DNA of 64,000 bases from Pyrus communis (GCF_963583255.1 NC_084810.1:8897751-8961750), one strand, 5' to 3'; shown: positions 32,677 to 47,994, numbered from the stretch's first letter. The notes: generated by a model from the letters alone, not told the origin. Numbers and translations are program-made.

Positions 32677-33057
32677 TTTTAATATATTACAAAGCGATAT
32701 TACTAATCTAAGTTACAGTGTTTCAATCCGGAACGTGACGATTGATCTGGGTTTCTTGAGTCTTACCAAGCAGTTGATATTGTTGTAGAAAAGGTTTAAT
32801 GTATGATTGAGTTGCTAATTTTGTAGTTCGTCTAGTTTTGATTTCATTGTCTATGTTTAGAAAGGGGTTGAATTTGGAAGGGCAGATTTGGGGAAAGCAA
32901 AAGAGAAGGCAAAGAATGTTTGGTATGCGTAATGTGTCACCATTTCTATACGAACCTCATTTCCTCATAACCTTTTTTTTGTTTTGTTTATAATGGAGTA
33001 AAATGAATCATTGGCCTAAGTAAGTTTTGCATATGGATGTGATTTTGTGTCTCTTAA

Positions 33058-33302
33058 TTTTAGCTCAATAGAAGCTTTCGTTCCTGAACTAAAAGTTTGT
33101 AAGTATTGGTTTCTGAACTTGTAATAACATGAAGGAATAGGTCTTTTAGTTACCTTTGTTAGAACTTTTATTTATATTTTTGCCCCTTTTAAACTCTATT
33201 TTGAATGAAAATTTTAACGGAGTTATTATTGTTCCACATTCTAACAAGTTCATGAATCAAAACTTATGAATTTTTAGTCTAGCAGCTCCAATTGAGCCAA
33301 AG
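33058..33302. mobile_element. MITE-like inverted repeat, about 245 bp
   Basis: TTTTAGCTCAATAGAAGC at the left pairs with the inverse of TTTGGCTCAATTGGAGC at the right. Inner blocks CTGAACTAAAAGTTTGTAAG and ATGAACTTGTTAG match in inverted order. Wording is similar to the elements at 39169-40062, perhaps the same broad family. Confidence 0.55.
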
Positions 33303-34973
33303 TTCAGGACCATTGCTTTAATTTTTTCGATTTTGTTCATTGAGAAGAAATTAATCTTCGGTTCAATTATGTCATAAATGTGAAAATTTGGGGCTCATTC
33401 TAAGCAGGAGGAGGATTCTCTTCTTTCCTAATCTCTCTTCTTTCCTCCCCTCTTACTTGAACCATTATGATTAAGACATGTTAATATTTTATATTTATTT
33501 TTAATAGAGAGAAAAAAATAAAAAACAAAGTGTGAGCGGAGAGGAGAGAAACGGATGAGAATAGATGGGGAAAAAATCATACTCCCTTAACCTCGTGTTG
33601 AATGCGTCTTCATGTTGACATGTCTTGGAGTGTAAAGTAAAACCCATTATTCATGTTATAGTTTACTCAAAATTTTCGCTTAGGTACTATATTGATACTT
33701 AAAAAATGTCATTATGCATTTGTTCTTTAGTAAATTTGTAAATTCTCTTTGTATAAAATGCGAGGAGTGCAAAATGATTTTTGTGAAGGGGCAAGCAATA
33801 GCAGCTCCCTTCTCACTTATGTTAATATAAGATATTTTTTGTTACATTTTCGTCCGAATAGATTAATTTGTTATCACTTTAGTTCAATCCGTCAATTTGG
33901 CAAATTTTTTTATCCAATTTTAATCTTCCCATTATAAAACCCAAGCTAAAAGGAATTTTACCTCATTTGACAGACTGGACTAACAATGCTAACATAATGA
34001 AACTACAAACACAATAGTACAACAGAAAAGCTAGGAGGATGATGATGACGATGGTAGAAACTTGAGTAAATTAGAAGGACAGGATGATGGTACAAACTTG
34101 AGTAAACTTGAAGGGTTATTAGTGCAACTCAGCATGTTGCTTAGTAAGAGGGCAAGGCATGGAAAAGGAGTCAACAAAATTGCACGGCAGTCACTCAAAA
34201 TTAGTGGAGGCTATCTTTGAACTTGGACTTTTACAAATTCAAAGACCCTTGAACTTGGACTTTGAAATTTTCATATGCAAATAGTAAGAGAAAGGGAAAG
34301 GACCTTATTTATGCCTATGCCCCTAAAACTCAATCATTCTCTCGTTTTGCTCAATGAAACTCAAAATGTATCCGTAATCTTTGAAACTTAATTTTTTGTT
34401 ACACTTGGTCCATATGCCATTCAATTTTGTTAAAATTTTCGTTTGGTTTGTTGACATGGCATGCATGTGACCTACACATCCATTGAAATAACACCATGTG
34501 GAAAAAGAAAATAAATCAATTTATAAATCCAAGAACTGAAAAAAGTAAGATTATAAACCCGAAGGCTTCATTTGGTGGATTGGATGAGATAAGTTGTGAC
34601 AAATTAAAATATTGAGTCTAGTTCGTTGTTTGTTGTGTCAAAATGTAAGTAGACAAGACTGGATATGATAGGTTATGAATCCACAATAAAATATGTTATC
34701 TAGCTTAATCCGGTCATATCTCCAAAACTCAATCTTATTCATCACACCTAAAGCCTCGCCCTTCCCCCAAACACCAGCATCATCCCTTCCCAAATCCCTC
34801 ATGTCGCTGTCCCACCCCTACCCCCACTCCTGCCGTCCCAACCCAGGCCTCCCATATCCATACTCACCTTAGATGTGATTCCAACAAAGGAGGGAGATGC
34901 AGATGAGCGGAGTGGCCGGAGGGTGGGTTTGCTGGCTTTCCATTTTTTTTTTCTCTTTTAAGTTTTAAAGTAT
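33303..34973. other. Intergenic DNA, no gene supported
   Basis: AT-rich sequence with short purine-rich tracts. Scattered short frames have no recognisable domains. Confidence 0.3.
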
Positions 34974-34982
34974 TTTTAACGT

Positions 34983-35279
34983 CAATAATGTTATTCTTAT
35001 AATATTTTTGTACCATAATTATATACCACCTTAGATGATATTTAATGTGGACAGTCACATCATCTAAATTAAATTAGCATTTAATTTCAAAATGTTAATC
35101 AATAATTGATAAAAAGATTGTTAATTAAATGATGATTGTGATATACGAAGAGACTCTTTTTTCCACCTAATATTATTTAAGTGTTTTAATTAATAAAAAA
35201 TTGAAATTAAATTATGTAGCTTGTCCAACTCATCTGCCACCTAAGATGGTAAATAAATGTGGTAAAAATAACATTACTC
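34983..35279. mobile_element. MITE, 297 bp, 9-bp target duplication TTTTAACGT
   Basis: Left end CAATAATGTTATTCTTATAA; right end is the inverse of GAGTAATGTTATTTTTACC. ACCACCTTAGATGATA and CCACCTAAGATGGTA pair further in. The 9-bp TTTTAACGT occurs exactly on both sides (34974-34982 and 35280-35288). Confidence 0.8.
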
Positions 35280-36389
35280 TTTTAACGTTTTCAAAGTGTT
35301 AAATGATTTTTTTTTATTAAATTTATCCATGTGGAGATGACATGGTTAACATGTCAGCCAAACAACGGGCCTTATATTTGTCACAGAACGTTTAACGGAA
35401 GTGATGGAATAAGATGGAATAAGACAAAGTGAGGCAAGGTTAACTTTCACATAATTAAGTGATACATTTTGAATTTTATAGGGCAAAGTGAGAGGAAGAT
35501 TGAGTTCCGTCTTAAGCTTAAATAAGTTTACGTCATGCACTTGAAATTCCAAGCTTGATAATCGGGTTGTAGGTTAAAACGATTCATTGACCCTAAAAAA
35601 GGGAAGTAGAAGGGGTTTGGATTTGCAAATCAACGCAATTCGAATCCCATAGGTTAAATTGGTTTATTAATCTATGGTAATAGTACCTAACAATATAGGT
35701 ATTGTTATTGATACTTAATAAAAACACTCTCATAATAGTTACCAACAATACAATAGGCAATTACTCCAGCTTGGGGCTGGTGGCAACTTCTATCCCCATA
35801 TTTCTAGCTTTTTCCTTTTTCTTCTCAGAGATTGTTGCATATTCATTTTTTCGTCTTAATATTTCCGTCGATAAGTGCCTCCTTAATGGGGTTATTTGTG
35901 AGCCTTTCTTAACCAGTATTTTAATTCACAGCAAGAAGAGAAGTTTTTAAACCTGCGTTGAGGCTTGGAAATGGCTGGAGGACCTTGAATTTCGTCGGAA
36001 ACCATTGGATTTCATAAACGGTGCACCCTCATCTTTGCCTCGCCGTAGATCTGAGCTATAGGTTTTGTAGTTGGGGCCAAAGTGAGTTGATTGGTGGTGT
36101 TGGATGATGTCGATTGAACAGGAACGACGAAATCGCCGTCAAAAAAGCTTGGGAAAATTGGAGCTTTGCTCTGCCACGACAGGTGGCCAAACGAAATGAT
36201 GCTAGGGTGGAAAAGGAAGTTGGGGTGAGGCAGAGTCGTTGGTGGCGGTCATGATGACCGGCGATGCCGGAACTCGTCAGAAACGATGTCGAAAAATTAC
36301 CCATGCAACCGGGTCATTCGCAGAGAACCGGGTTGTCGGGTTGCCAATTCAGGGGGAGGGGGTTCTCTCCTAGATTCTTGGGCCTTTTA

Positions 36390-36965
36390 CAAATAGAGGT
36401 GCAAATGATCATTTTGCCTTATCTTTGCTTGCTTATTTCTCCTCCGTTATAACTTTAATATGGTTTTCGCTTGCACATTGGTGGAATTGAGCTCTACTCG
36501 AAAATATTAATATTGACTCCGAAAGGTCTACGAATTTTTAATGACTATTTATGAGAAGAAAAAAAAACTTTGGAACTAGTCAACTAAAATTCACAAGCTA
36601 GATTAGAGGAAATGGGAAATTTAGGAACTAATGAGTTGGATTTGGCTGAAAAAATGGTTAGAAAATCTGCCCATGAGCAGGGTCAGATCGCTAATGGAGG
36701 AGGGCTAAACGGTTAACCCACGAGCTAGGGTTCTATATAGGGAAGTTGCTCCAACCCTTTGGGGGCCTACTATATATGAAGGTGTCAAATGACATAAATG
36801 CCCCTAACATTGATTTCTTATAACTTTTTCATTAAAACTCCGTTTAGCGAACGATTTTCATCTACATACTTGTGGATCGAGCTCTATCTAAAAAGTCTAA
36901 TAGTGACCCCAAAAGGTCTACAGATTTTTATTGGCCAGTGATAAAAATTTGAACTTAAATAAAAA
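36390..36965. repeat. Diverged duplicated segment in a degraded repeat region
   Basis: Two diverged copies (about 36415-36575 and 36805-36960) share TTATAACTTT, TTTTCGCTTGCACAT-like/TTTTCATCTACATAC, GAGCTCTA.CT.AAAA, TAATA.TGAC.CC.AAAGGTCTAC and AATTTTTA. The region 35680-37450 around them reads like decayed LTR or other retroelement sequence, but no ends could be placed. Confidence 0.4.
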
Positions 36966-37626
36966 ACCAAAACCTCTAAAATTAACAAAATAGAATAAAA
37001 TCGTAGAAACACGACATACGATAATGGAATAGTGATATATGATGAAGGAATTTCACATCTTTCCCCCTTAAAAACAGTTTAGTTCCCCAAACTCAGTGTA
37101 CCTGTGATCATGTTAAGCTTCACCTAGGCCCCCAAATCGAAAAGTGCACAAACTCTAGCAACTCTATGTGAACTACCATGCGGTGCTCTATCGCTATGAG
37201 ATCCCTTATGTTGACCTCCTCCAAGTTGTCTACGACTCTACTACTCGATCTTATACTGAATTGAGTCCAATGATTATCTAGTTAGCCTATTCTGCATTGA
37301 TGGTGCAACTGAGCAACCAACATTAGTTGTTGATTCGCTCGTGGCGATAGTTGCCGCCTGTGGGTAACTTAGGAAAGCCAACTAGTAGCTACTAGCTAGA
37401 TTGGAGGACATGGGAAATTTAGGAACTAATGAAACTACGTTTGAAATTAGTTAAATCATTAGGTAGCAATTACTGAGATGGATATAAATTTCAATGACCA
37501 AAATCAATATTCAATCTTACATTTGGTTTTAATGAGAATTAGATTTTATTCAAGAATTTTAATTATACCGCTTTTTAGTTACTTTCTTCACATTGTCCTC
37601 ACTCTATTTAACTTGTATGATAAGAA

Positions 37627-38613
37627 AGCAAACGCGTTCTTTCTTTCTCTCTCTCTCTCTCTCCCTTAATTTCTCTCTCTAGAAACCCAAATTCATAGCC
37701 TCTTCTCCAGTTGCAACTTTCAGCCGTCGCCCCTTGCTCTTGCTCTGGGTAGGTGGCAACCCCGTTACCTCCTCCTTTTTCCAGTCTCCATTCTTCCTTC
37801 CTCCTCTTTTTCTTTCCTTCACTTCTTTGCCTTTTCTTCTTTTCCTCCCCTCTCATTGTCTCTACTTCATCATCTTCCATGCATCCATCTCTTCCTTTCT
37901 TCATTCTAGTCTCATTCTTTCGTTTTTTTTCCCTGTTCTCTCTGAGTTTATCTTAGTTTTCGTTGAGCTGGGTCTCAACTATCCTCTGAGCTTGTCTCAA
38001 ATCTGGGTTTTATGCCTTTATCTGGCATCTTTTGCCTAATTTTACTGTTTTCTATCTTTTAACTTTCTGTCGTCCCTCCTCGTTAGATGTGATACTACAT
38101 CCCCAACCCACCATGTACACGGATAGGCGGGCTTCGATTGGGAGAAGGATATCAAATCTATTACCCTCATTCATATCCTATCCCCTAGCCGGCATTTGCC
38201 GGATCCCCATCGAGGCCAATTGTTGGGTGTTTTACATATCCCTTAGCTTCACCCTCTAGTGTTTTACATATCCCCTTAGCTTCACCCTCTACCTTGTATA
38301 ATACTAGTATATATTTGCAGGGGTTTGTGAAAGGAATTTGGATCTGATGTCTATTTCTCAGTTCGGAGTTTGGTTTCATCCGAGGATGTGACGACGATGG
38401 CGATGTGGTCTTTGCTGCTGGAGATTAGGTTTTTTATCTTCTGTTTTCTACTACCTTCGAGCCTAAGCTTATGTGGGCATCCTGTTGTATCTTGGGTTGT
38501 TGCTCTCATTTTGCTTGAGCCTTTTACTTTCCCTATATTTGTTTACCCGATCATTTTTGGGCCTTGTACTAGTTCTTATTTTAATAAAAGTTGGCTTTCT
38601 GTTAAAAAAAAAA
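37627..38613 (+). mobile_element. Poly(A)-tailed retro-insert with long target duplication
   Basis: ACTTGTATGATAA occurs before the element (about 37611-37623) and again right after a 12-A tail (about 38602-38613, repeat at about 38614-38627). This arrangement is the mark of LINE-machinery retroposition. The insert starts with a CT-rich leader (37636-37680), includes a local duplication (GTTTTACATATCCC..TTAGCTTCACCCTCTA at about 38229 and 38261), and ends CTTGTACTAG..TTTTAATAAAAG before the A tail, like 3' ends of plant LINEs. It could be a 5'-truncated LINE or a retrocopy of a transcript. No intact protein is encoded. Confidence 0.65.
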
Positions 38614-39168
38614 AACACTTGTATGATAAAAACTGACTACCACCCCTTCTATTTCCTATTCATTTCTCGCTCGGCGATTGATTGCTCTCTTTCTCTCTTA
38701 TTTTGTTTTTCTTTCTTCCTAAAGTGTAAGTGTTTGATTCAATGTGTGAATGAATGTTGTGAGCTTAATTTTCTTATTATGAACTTCACCTAATCATCTA
38801 TGTTCCATAGACATGTAATGAATAGGTTTATTGTCATTTAATAGTAATTTATTCAAGCTTGTTGGTTTGTGGTTATGGGTTGATTGAGTTAGCTGTGAGA
38901 TAGCTGCCAAGACTACCAAGTGCGTATGCAAAGATTCATCTGTCAAAGAGTTTCATATGAATGCACTCTTTATACTAGTGTTATAGTTGATGATAGAGAA
39001 ACTATTTACTTAAATTATATTTTGTAAACCATATGATTTGACAGTTGAATTTCTTCTTTTGTAGACCACATGATTTGACAGTTGAATTTCTTCTTTAGAG
39101 TGGTTTTCAAAATATAATTTAAGAAAATAATCTCCTCGTTAATGGCCTAATTGACTTCGACAAAAAAA

Positions 39169-39581
39169 GAGTAAATTGTAGCAACGATCCATCAACTAAA
39201 AATTTATTACCATTTGTCTCTTAACTCATCAAAACGTGCAGTTATGATCATTTTCGTCAACTCCATTAGAACTTCGATCAAAATGAGTCATGTGTTATGC
39301 ACGTGAGACTAAATCAAGAGACAAATATGGAAAATCAAATAAGAAAAATTATATTGTCTCTCAACTTTAATTCAATTAGAGCAATAGTCCCACAACTTTA
39401 GCTCAATTGGAGCAATGATCTCTTAACTTTAACCCAATTGTAGCAATGATCATTCCAACATAACTCATTTTGACATAATTTTGACGGAGTTGACGAAAAG
39501 AACCATTGCTACACGTTTTGATGAGTGAAGTGACCAATGATAATGAATTTTTAGTTGAGAGACTATTGATACAATTTACTC
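39169..39581. mobile_element. Foldback MITE, about 413 bp (copy 1)
   Basis: GAGTAAATTGTAGCAACG at the left pairs with the inverse of GAGTAAATTGTATCAATAG at the right. Internal blocks AACTCATCAAAACGTG and CAACTTTAATTCAATTAGAG are mirrored (CACTCATCAAAACGTG and AACTTTAGCTCAATTGGAG). It is separated by only 14 bases from a second copy. Confidence 0.65.
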
Positions 39582-39595
39582 ACAAGAAAAAAGGC

Positions 39596-40062
39596 GAGTA
39601 AATTGTAGCAATGGTCCCTTAACTAAAAATCCATTACCATTGATCCCTCAACTCATCAAAATGTGTAGCTATGATCATTTTCGTCAATTTCGTTAGAATT
39701 TTGTCAAAATAAGTTATGTTGGAATGACCATTGCTACAATTAGGGTCCATCAACCCATCAAAACGTGTAGCTATAGTTATTTTCGTCAACTTCATCAGAA
39801 TTTTGTCAAAGTGAGTTATGTTGGAAGGATTATTGCTACAATTGAGTTAAAGTTGAGGGACCATTGCTCCAATTGGGTTAAAGTTGAGGAACCATTTATC
39901 TAATTAAATTAAAGTTGAGAGATCAGTGATAATGAATTTTTAGTTGAAGGACCATAACTGCACATTTTGATCAGTTGATTGGATCAATGATAATGAATTT
40001 TAAGTTGAAAGATCATTGCTCTCGTTAAGTTAAAATTAAAGAACCAGTGCTATAATTTACTC
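39596..40062. mobile_element. Foldback MITE, about 467 bp (copy 2)
   Basis: Begins GAGTAAATTGTAGCAATGG and ends with the inverse wording CTATAATTTACTC. It is a sister of the copy at 39169, in tandem with it, with additional internal duplication of the ATGTTGGAA..ATTGCTACAATT block (about 39716 and 39810). Confidence 0.65.
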
Positions 40063-40223
40063 AAAAAATGTCGAAATGAATTTTCTTTTTGTCGTAAACT
40101 GATAGCTTACAATAGACTGACAGGAAAATAATAAAGAAAAGGAAAAATGTAAAATGGATTCCTGGCCGCACGATCAGCGTGAACGGTCAGGACTAAACGG
40201 TGCAGAGTGAGATCTGAATCGCT

Positions 40224-40232
40224 AAACCCTAA
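40224..40232 (+). promoter_or_regulatory. Telo-box (AAACCCTAA) upstream of the NAC-alpha gene
   Basis: The motif AAACCCTAA is common just upstream of plant genes for ribosomal proteins and other translation factors. It lies about 110 bases before the 5' untranslated intron donor (40336), close to the expected transcription start. Confidence 0.55.
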
Positions 40233-40335
40233 AAAACACGCTCAACCCTGAAAACTTCCTTCGCATTGCGCAGCTGCTTTGGCTCCTCCTTCCTCTTCCC
40301 CTTTACGCTTCTACTTCATCTGCCCCAACTCCAAG

Positions 40336-40349
40336 GTAACTCTTCTCTC

Positions 40350-40406
<57 letters not shown>

Positions 40407-40946
40407 CGCTCTCTGTTTCTCCTTCCCTCCCTCCCTCTCTCTCTCTACCGCTCTCTGTCTGTCTGTCTGTCTCTCAGTGTTTCGTTTCTTTTTGCAAATT
40501 AATTTCTTATCTTGCTTGATTTGTTTAGTGAATCTAATTAAATCTATTGTTTTACTTGAATTGTTTAATTGATTGCAGAATGTTGGTTTTAATTCGAATT
40601 AGGGTTTACGTTTAATTTATGTTTCTACATTCAAATTGGGGATTTCTGTCATTTCGAAACTTTGCAACTCCAATATTCATGTATTTATATAACATGTAGT
40701 CAAGTGCCGAATCGATTATCTTTTTTTTTTTTTTGTTTTATCTTAATGTATAGATTAGAATAGAAAAGGTTTGGTAGATTAGAATTCTAATTTCTGTTTC
40801 TCCACTGAAATTTGAGGACTTAATTTGAATGGTTTTCAATTAAAATTTTTTTACTTGTTCTTATAAATTCATCCCTTTTTTTGTTTGATCTGAATAAGAA
40901 TAATTCTCTACTGGAATTACACATTTTTATTATCAAATTGTGACAG
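40336..40946 (+). other. Intron in the 5' untranslated region of the NAC-alpha gene
   Basis: Donor AAG/GTAACT at 40336; acceptor GTGACAG at 40946, directly before CATGACTGCC. It contains a CT microsatellite (40341-40402). The leader intron and CT repeat may affect expression, but that is inference. Confidence 0.65.
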
Positions 40947-40947
40947 C

Positions 40948-43523
<2,576 letters not shown>

Positions 43524-44239
43524 GTCGCCTTGCAGTATGTAACTTTACTTTTGATGAATTTTTCTCGTTCTTTTTGCATCGTGGTCGTTGTGTCTTCTTG
43601 AGACCTTTGAAGTTCAAATTTCGGGTTTATTATTATTATTACAAAGTATTTAATGTATTGGTATGATATAACTATGGTGTGATGAATGGTTTGGATGATG
43701 TTGCATGATGTAGGATATGGTAAATGGACTAGATTGGTTCAGATTGGGTTTCACCTCAATCAAATTTAAATCCATTGCTAATCATACTATCGTTGTACGG
43801 ATTGTTGGATTGAATGGGTCGACGATAATACGGATCGTCGGATTGAATGCATCGCTGTGTATTTGATAGGCGTTGGATCTGATTATAATTGGATTCATTT
43901 TCAAGCTCGGAAAATTACAGCCTCCATGTTAGGGGACATTTTCAAAAATAAGATGCCAAGATTTAAAGCCCAAGACATGACTCCCTCCATGTTTGTCCGG
44001 CACTCGGGACTAGGCTCATCAAATAGGGTAGGGCAAAATAGAGAGGAGGGTGGGACCAAAGAGTATTTTCATGTCTCTGTCATATGGTTCTGTTGGTCGG
44101 GATTCCGGACTCAAAAATTTCCCCTCCTTCACGTCGTATCATAAACCTGTTTATTTAACCAAACACATTAATTTTCCCCCTAATGAAATGTTCGTTTCCC
44201 TTTCAACAAACAATTGTCTATGTTCTTCTGGTGATTAAC

Positions 44240-44500
44240 CCCTTAATTTATACCTTAATTTATACTAGCATATTTTAACACACTCTGTGTATGAACATTT
44301 TTTATTTTTGTTTTCAAGATGGAAATGAGAGAGAGAGAATGTGGGAGTGGAAAGAGAAATTTTTATTTTTTTAATATTAGAGATATGTTAGGATTATATA
44401 TGGGTGATGTTTAAAATAAAAAAACAAAATTTGGTTTGTGAAAAATTACATTACTGCTTATGATATTATTTTGTGATCGAAGACTAACTTATCTTTTCAA
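44240..44500. repeat. Dispersed repeat, inverted relative to 7530-7850
   Basis: GAGAGAGAGAATGTGGGAGTGG, AATATTAGAGATATGTTAGG and TTTTTATTTTTGTTTTCAAG match the reverse complement of the copy at 7530-7850. Confidence 0.5.
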
Positions 44501-44892
44501 CTCTTTTTTGGTTTACATGGACGGTTTTGTTAATAGGTAGTTTAGATGAATGGACCATTGAACAACTGAGCTGCCTTTCGTTTATACAAATCAAAGAATA
44601 AGGAACAATTATTCTTTTTTTGCCTTAGGGTTACCGTAATCCTTCTAGACTAGTACTATATATAAATTCTACATTCCTCTGCAGCACTTTATAGTTTCTA
44701 TTTATAACTTAAAACTCCCGAAACAACTCAAACTTAACAAATTAACCAACAAATTGAAAACCAAATATGATTAATTTATTACACAAATGTTCTGTCGCAC
44801 CCTCCCTGTTATTGTTCTGTCCCCCTCCTTTCTCAAACTCACACATTAATTCAAACCAAATCAAACACGTTGAAGAAATTACTCGACATCGC

Positions 44893-47730
44893 ATGGAAGA
44901 CGACACCGTGGTCGATGAGGCCTTATTAAACAGATCGAAGAACAAGTTCCGACGCTGCGTCTCACACGCACGAGATGAACTGCATAGCTTTAGGTCATAC
45001 CTACGATGGATGTGCGTGGACCAATCCAGTGTTTGGAGGGCATGTCTTTCTTGGTTCATGTTCATCTTGTTCGGGATTGTTGTCCCGGCCGTGTCCCATT
45101 TCCTGTTCGGTTGCGCAGCCTGCGATAGCAAGCACAAGAGGCCGTACGATAGTGTGGTGCAATTGTCATTGAGCAGTGTTGCGAGCTTGTCCTTTGTTTG
45201 CCTCACAAGGTTTGTCAAGAAGTTCGGATTGCGAAGGTTCTTGTTTTTTGATAAGCTTTATGATGAGAGCGAGACGGTAAGGAAGGGGTACACAGCACAG
45301 CTCAATGTAAGTTTTACAAGCTTCATTTTCTACATTATTAATTATTTTTTGTTTTAATTTACTATTGATTAATGTCAGGTAAACCAACTTTTTAGATCAA
45401 AATTTACAAATCATGATGTGTCGCTAATAGGAAATAAACACTTTAGTAATAATCTAATCATCAACAAACATGTTATATGATTTAATAAATTTAGTTTAAA
45501 TAGTTGGTTGTCCATACATTACCCTTTATTATATGTTATGTTTCTTTACCAATGTGCCGTGTTTCTTGCTTATGTGAGCTGTTAAGAGTTGTCGCACACT
45601 TAAATAAACGAAATACTTAGGGTTGTTTGATAACTATTTAGTTTTTTTTTTTTTTTTTTTTTAAATAATTGAAAACCCATTTTGTAACCATCTTCAGGTT
45701 TCAAGAAAGAAAATGAAAATGAAAAACTAAAAATTGAAAGCTAAATTTTGAAGGATAGTGCTACTCACACACTTATTTTTACCTCCCACATACCCTTGCT
45801 ATTTTTTGCCATTGATCTTCTACAATTCATGCGATCCAACGCCTGAAAATTGAGAAGGGTATGTGAGAAGTAAAAATTAGTGTGTATATATCATCACTAC
45901 CCACTCTGAAAATTCAAGAAAGTAGTTTGATTTTTTCAACTTTTGGTATTCAATTTTACTCTTTTGAAAACTGAAATAGTTACCAAACGGGTTTTCAATT
46001 TTGAGTTTTAAAGAAAAGTGAAAACAAAAAGTGAAAACGAAATAGTTATCAATGCCTTTTATATATCATTTTATAACATAATTCGACAATGAACAAATTT
46101 ATCAAACGAAATGACTCAATTTAATTTCTTGGACTTATATAGGGTGTGGTAATTTTCTTGTAGAGATCATTGCAACTTTTATGCTTCTTTGTCATTCCAA
46201 TCTTTGCCAGTGAAAGTGTGTATAAGATATGGTGGTACGCATCTGAAGCCACACAAATTCCTTTTCTGGGTAGTGTATACGTGAGTGCCGCGGTAGCCTG
46301 CGTCATGGAGTTGTGCTCGTGGCTCTACCGGACCACCGTGATTTTCCTCGTCTGCGTTCTGTTCCGTCTGATCTGCTACCTCCAAATCCTACGGCTACAA
46401 GACTTTGCAACAATGTTTGAAGTGGACTCTGATGTTGGTTCAGTGTTGTCTGAGCACCTTAGGATCAGAAGGCATCTGAGGATCATAAGCCACAGGTGCC
46501 GTGCGTTCATATTATGGTCTCTCATTTTGGTCACAGGGAGCCAGTTTGCTTTGTTGCTCATCACTACCAAGTCAAGCGCCAAGGAAAATCTCGATGTTTA
46601 CAGAGCTGGTGAACTTGTGGTACGTTATATGTCGCTTTAATGTTTTCTGATTGATAAATGTTTTACTAATATAACTATTTTGTCTACGAATCGAGAAATT
46701 TGAAGTTGAAATATCTTCTACCATTGGAAAAAGAAAGTATTGTTAGATCAATAGCTAGTTGGTACAACTTTGTTCATTTATTATTTAATATAGGTGTGGT
46801 TCACCTTTTATAGAATATGAGCGAGTCTTATGTCTGTTATAGAGTTGATGTGTCTCGTCCTCACACTCCCTTAATCGAGCCCAAAACTAGAAGAATATTT
46901 GTTATATAGTTGAAGTGTCTTGTCCTCATACTCTCTTAATCGAGTCGAAAACTAAAGGAATATTTGTTATATAACTTTCCTTAAACTGAAGTCAAAGCTT
47001 ATATTCTGATTTGGTTTTGGTACAGTTATGCTCCATAACATTGGTTACCGGCCTCTTCATCCTACTACGCAGCGCAACCAAAATCACTCACAAGGCGCAA
47101 GCCGTCACATGTCTCGCAGCCAAGTGGCACGTCTGCGCGACACTAGACTCGTTCGATGCAGCTGCGGCTGAGATTACCAGCGGCCGAGCGCTGGCTGAGG
47201 CCGTTGGTACGGAACGTGGAGAATCAGACAATGAGGAGGGTGATGCCGATGAAGATGAATTGGACAACACCAAGCTGATCCCGTCATATGCATATAGTAC
47301 CATCTCTTTCCAAAAAAGACAAGCTCTCGGTAAGCCAGTTACTTCAATGCATCAAATCGGTTAACACACATTTAAAAACTTCATGATTGTGTCATATTGA
47401 TGGTACACTCGAACGTGACTAGGATCAACATAAACACGATACAATCATACGTCGAATCTCTCAACTAGAACACAACATAACTTTTACACATATGACATAG
47501 AAGAAACATACAACTCGTTTATACGTGTGACGTTACTGAAACATGTATCAATCGTGGTGTTGACATTTGTATTCGTGTATATTTCTTGTGCAGTTACATA
47601 TTTTGAGAATAATAGAGCCGGAATCACAATTTTTGGGTTTACACTGGACCGGACCACACTTCATACCATATTTATGCTGGAGTTATCATTGGTTCTCTGG
47701 TTATTGGGAAAGACCGTCGGAATTTCTTAA
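44893..47730 (+). CDS. DUF3537 seven-helix membrane protein (plant gustatory-receptor-like), copy 1
   Basis: Exons 44893-45306, 46164-46619, 47026-47329 and 47594-47730 give 436 residues; splice phases are 0, 0 and 1. Seven hydrophobic segments are visible, roughly 51-72, 88-108, 141-160, 179-213, 252-273, 291-310 and 413-435. A short cytosolic-type N-terminus carries the family motif DELHSFRSYLRWMC. Between helices 6 and 7 is a long acidic loop (GESDNEEGDADEDELDN) followed by PSYAYSTISFQKRQAL. The last helix follows ITIFGFTLDRTTLHTIF. The family (PF12056) is widespread in plants, has no settled function, and has been proposed from topology and predicted fold to be related to insect gustatory and odorant receptors, i.e. 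ligand-gated channels. An in-frame ATG at 44767 would add 42 residues not matched in copy 2, so 44893 is preferred. A tandem paralogue lies at 50514. Confidence 0.9.
45619..46059. mobile_element. Nested MITEs in intron 1 of DUF3537 copy 1
   Basis: The outer element is marked by GGTTGTTTGATAACTATTTA at the left and the inverse of GCATTGATAACTATTTCG at the right. Inside it, 45753-45902 is a second inverted repeat: GGATAGTGCTACTCACACAC pairs with the inverse of GGGTAGTGATGATATATACA, sharing TTTTTACTTCTCACATACCC wording. A poly-T run is at 45642-45662. Confidence 0.6.
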
Positions 47731-47994
47731 CAGAAAGGTCCTACATCAGACTGCCCTTGTGTTGCTAGGCCCGTGCCGGGAGAGGAATTTTGCACTGCAA
47801 TTGGGGATGTATATTCATCCAATTTTCTTTCTTTCTTTCTTTTTCTCTTTTATAATTTTTATGTTTCATGGTTTGGAATTTTTTTTTCTTGGTGAGCCTC
47901 TATTTCCTTTATCTATTTATAACTATCATTGTGTCCACATATTCACTAAAACTTCAGAGAAATGCCGAACAAGGGATTCCTCGCCCGGTGTAAA

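Noticed and set aside
37608..38039. Lys/Arg/Glu-rich and Leu/Phe-rich frames
   Set aside because: They are readouts of a CT-rich tract in the retro-insert; no domain.
40266..40572. Ser/Leu-repeat frames upstream of NAC-alpha
   Set aside because: They translate the CT microsatellite in the 5' untranslated intron.
43857..44238. Frames of 62-95 residues downstream of NAC-alpha
   Set aside because: No recognisable domain, no splice links; treated as intergenic.
44767..44892. Upstream in-frame ATG extending DUF3537 copy 1 by 42 residues
   Set aside because: The extension is not matched in copy 2 and reads like a 5' leader; kept as a possibility only.
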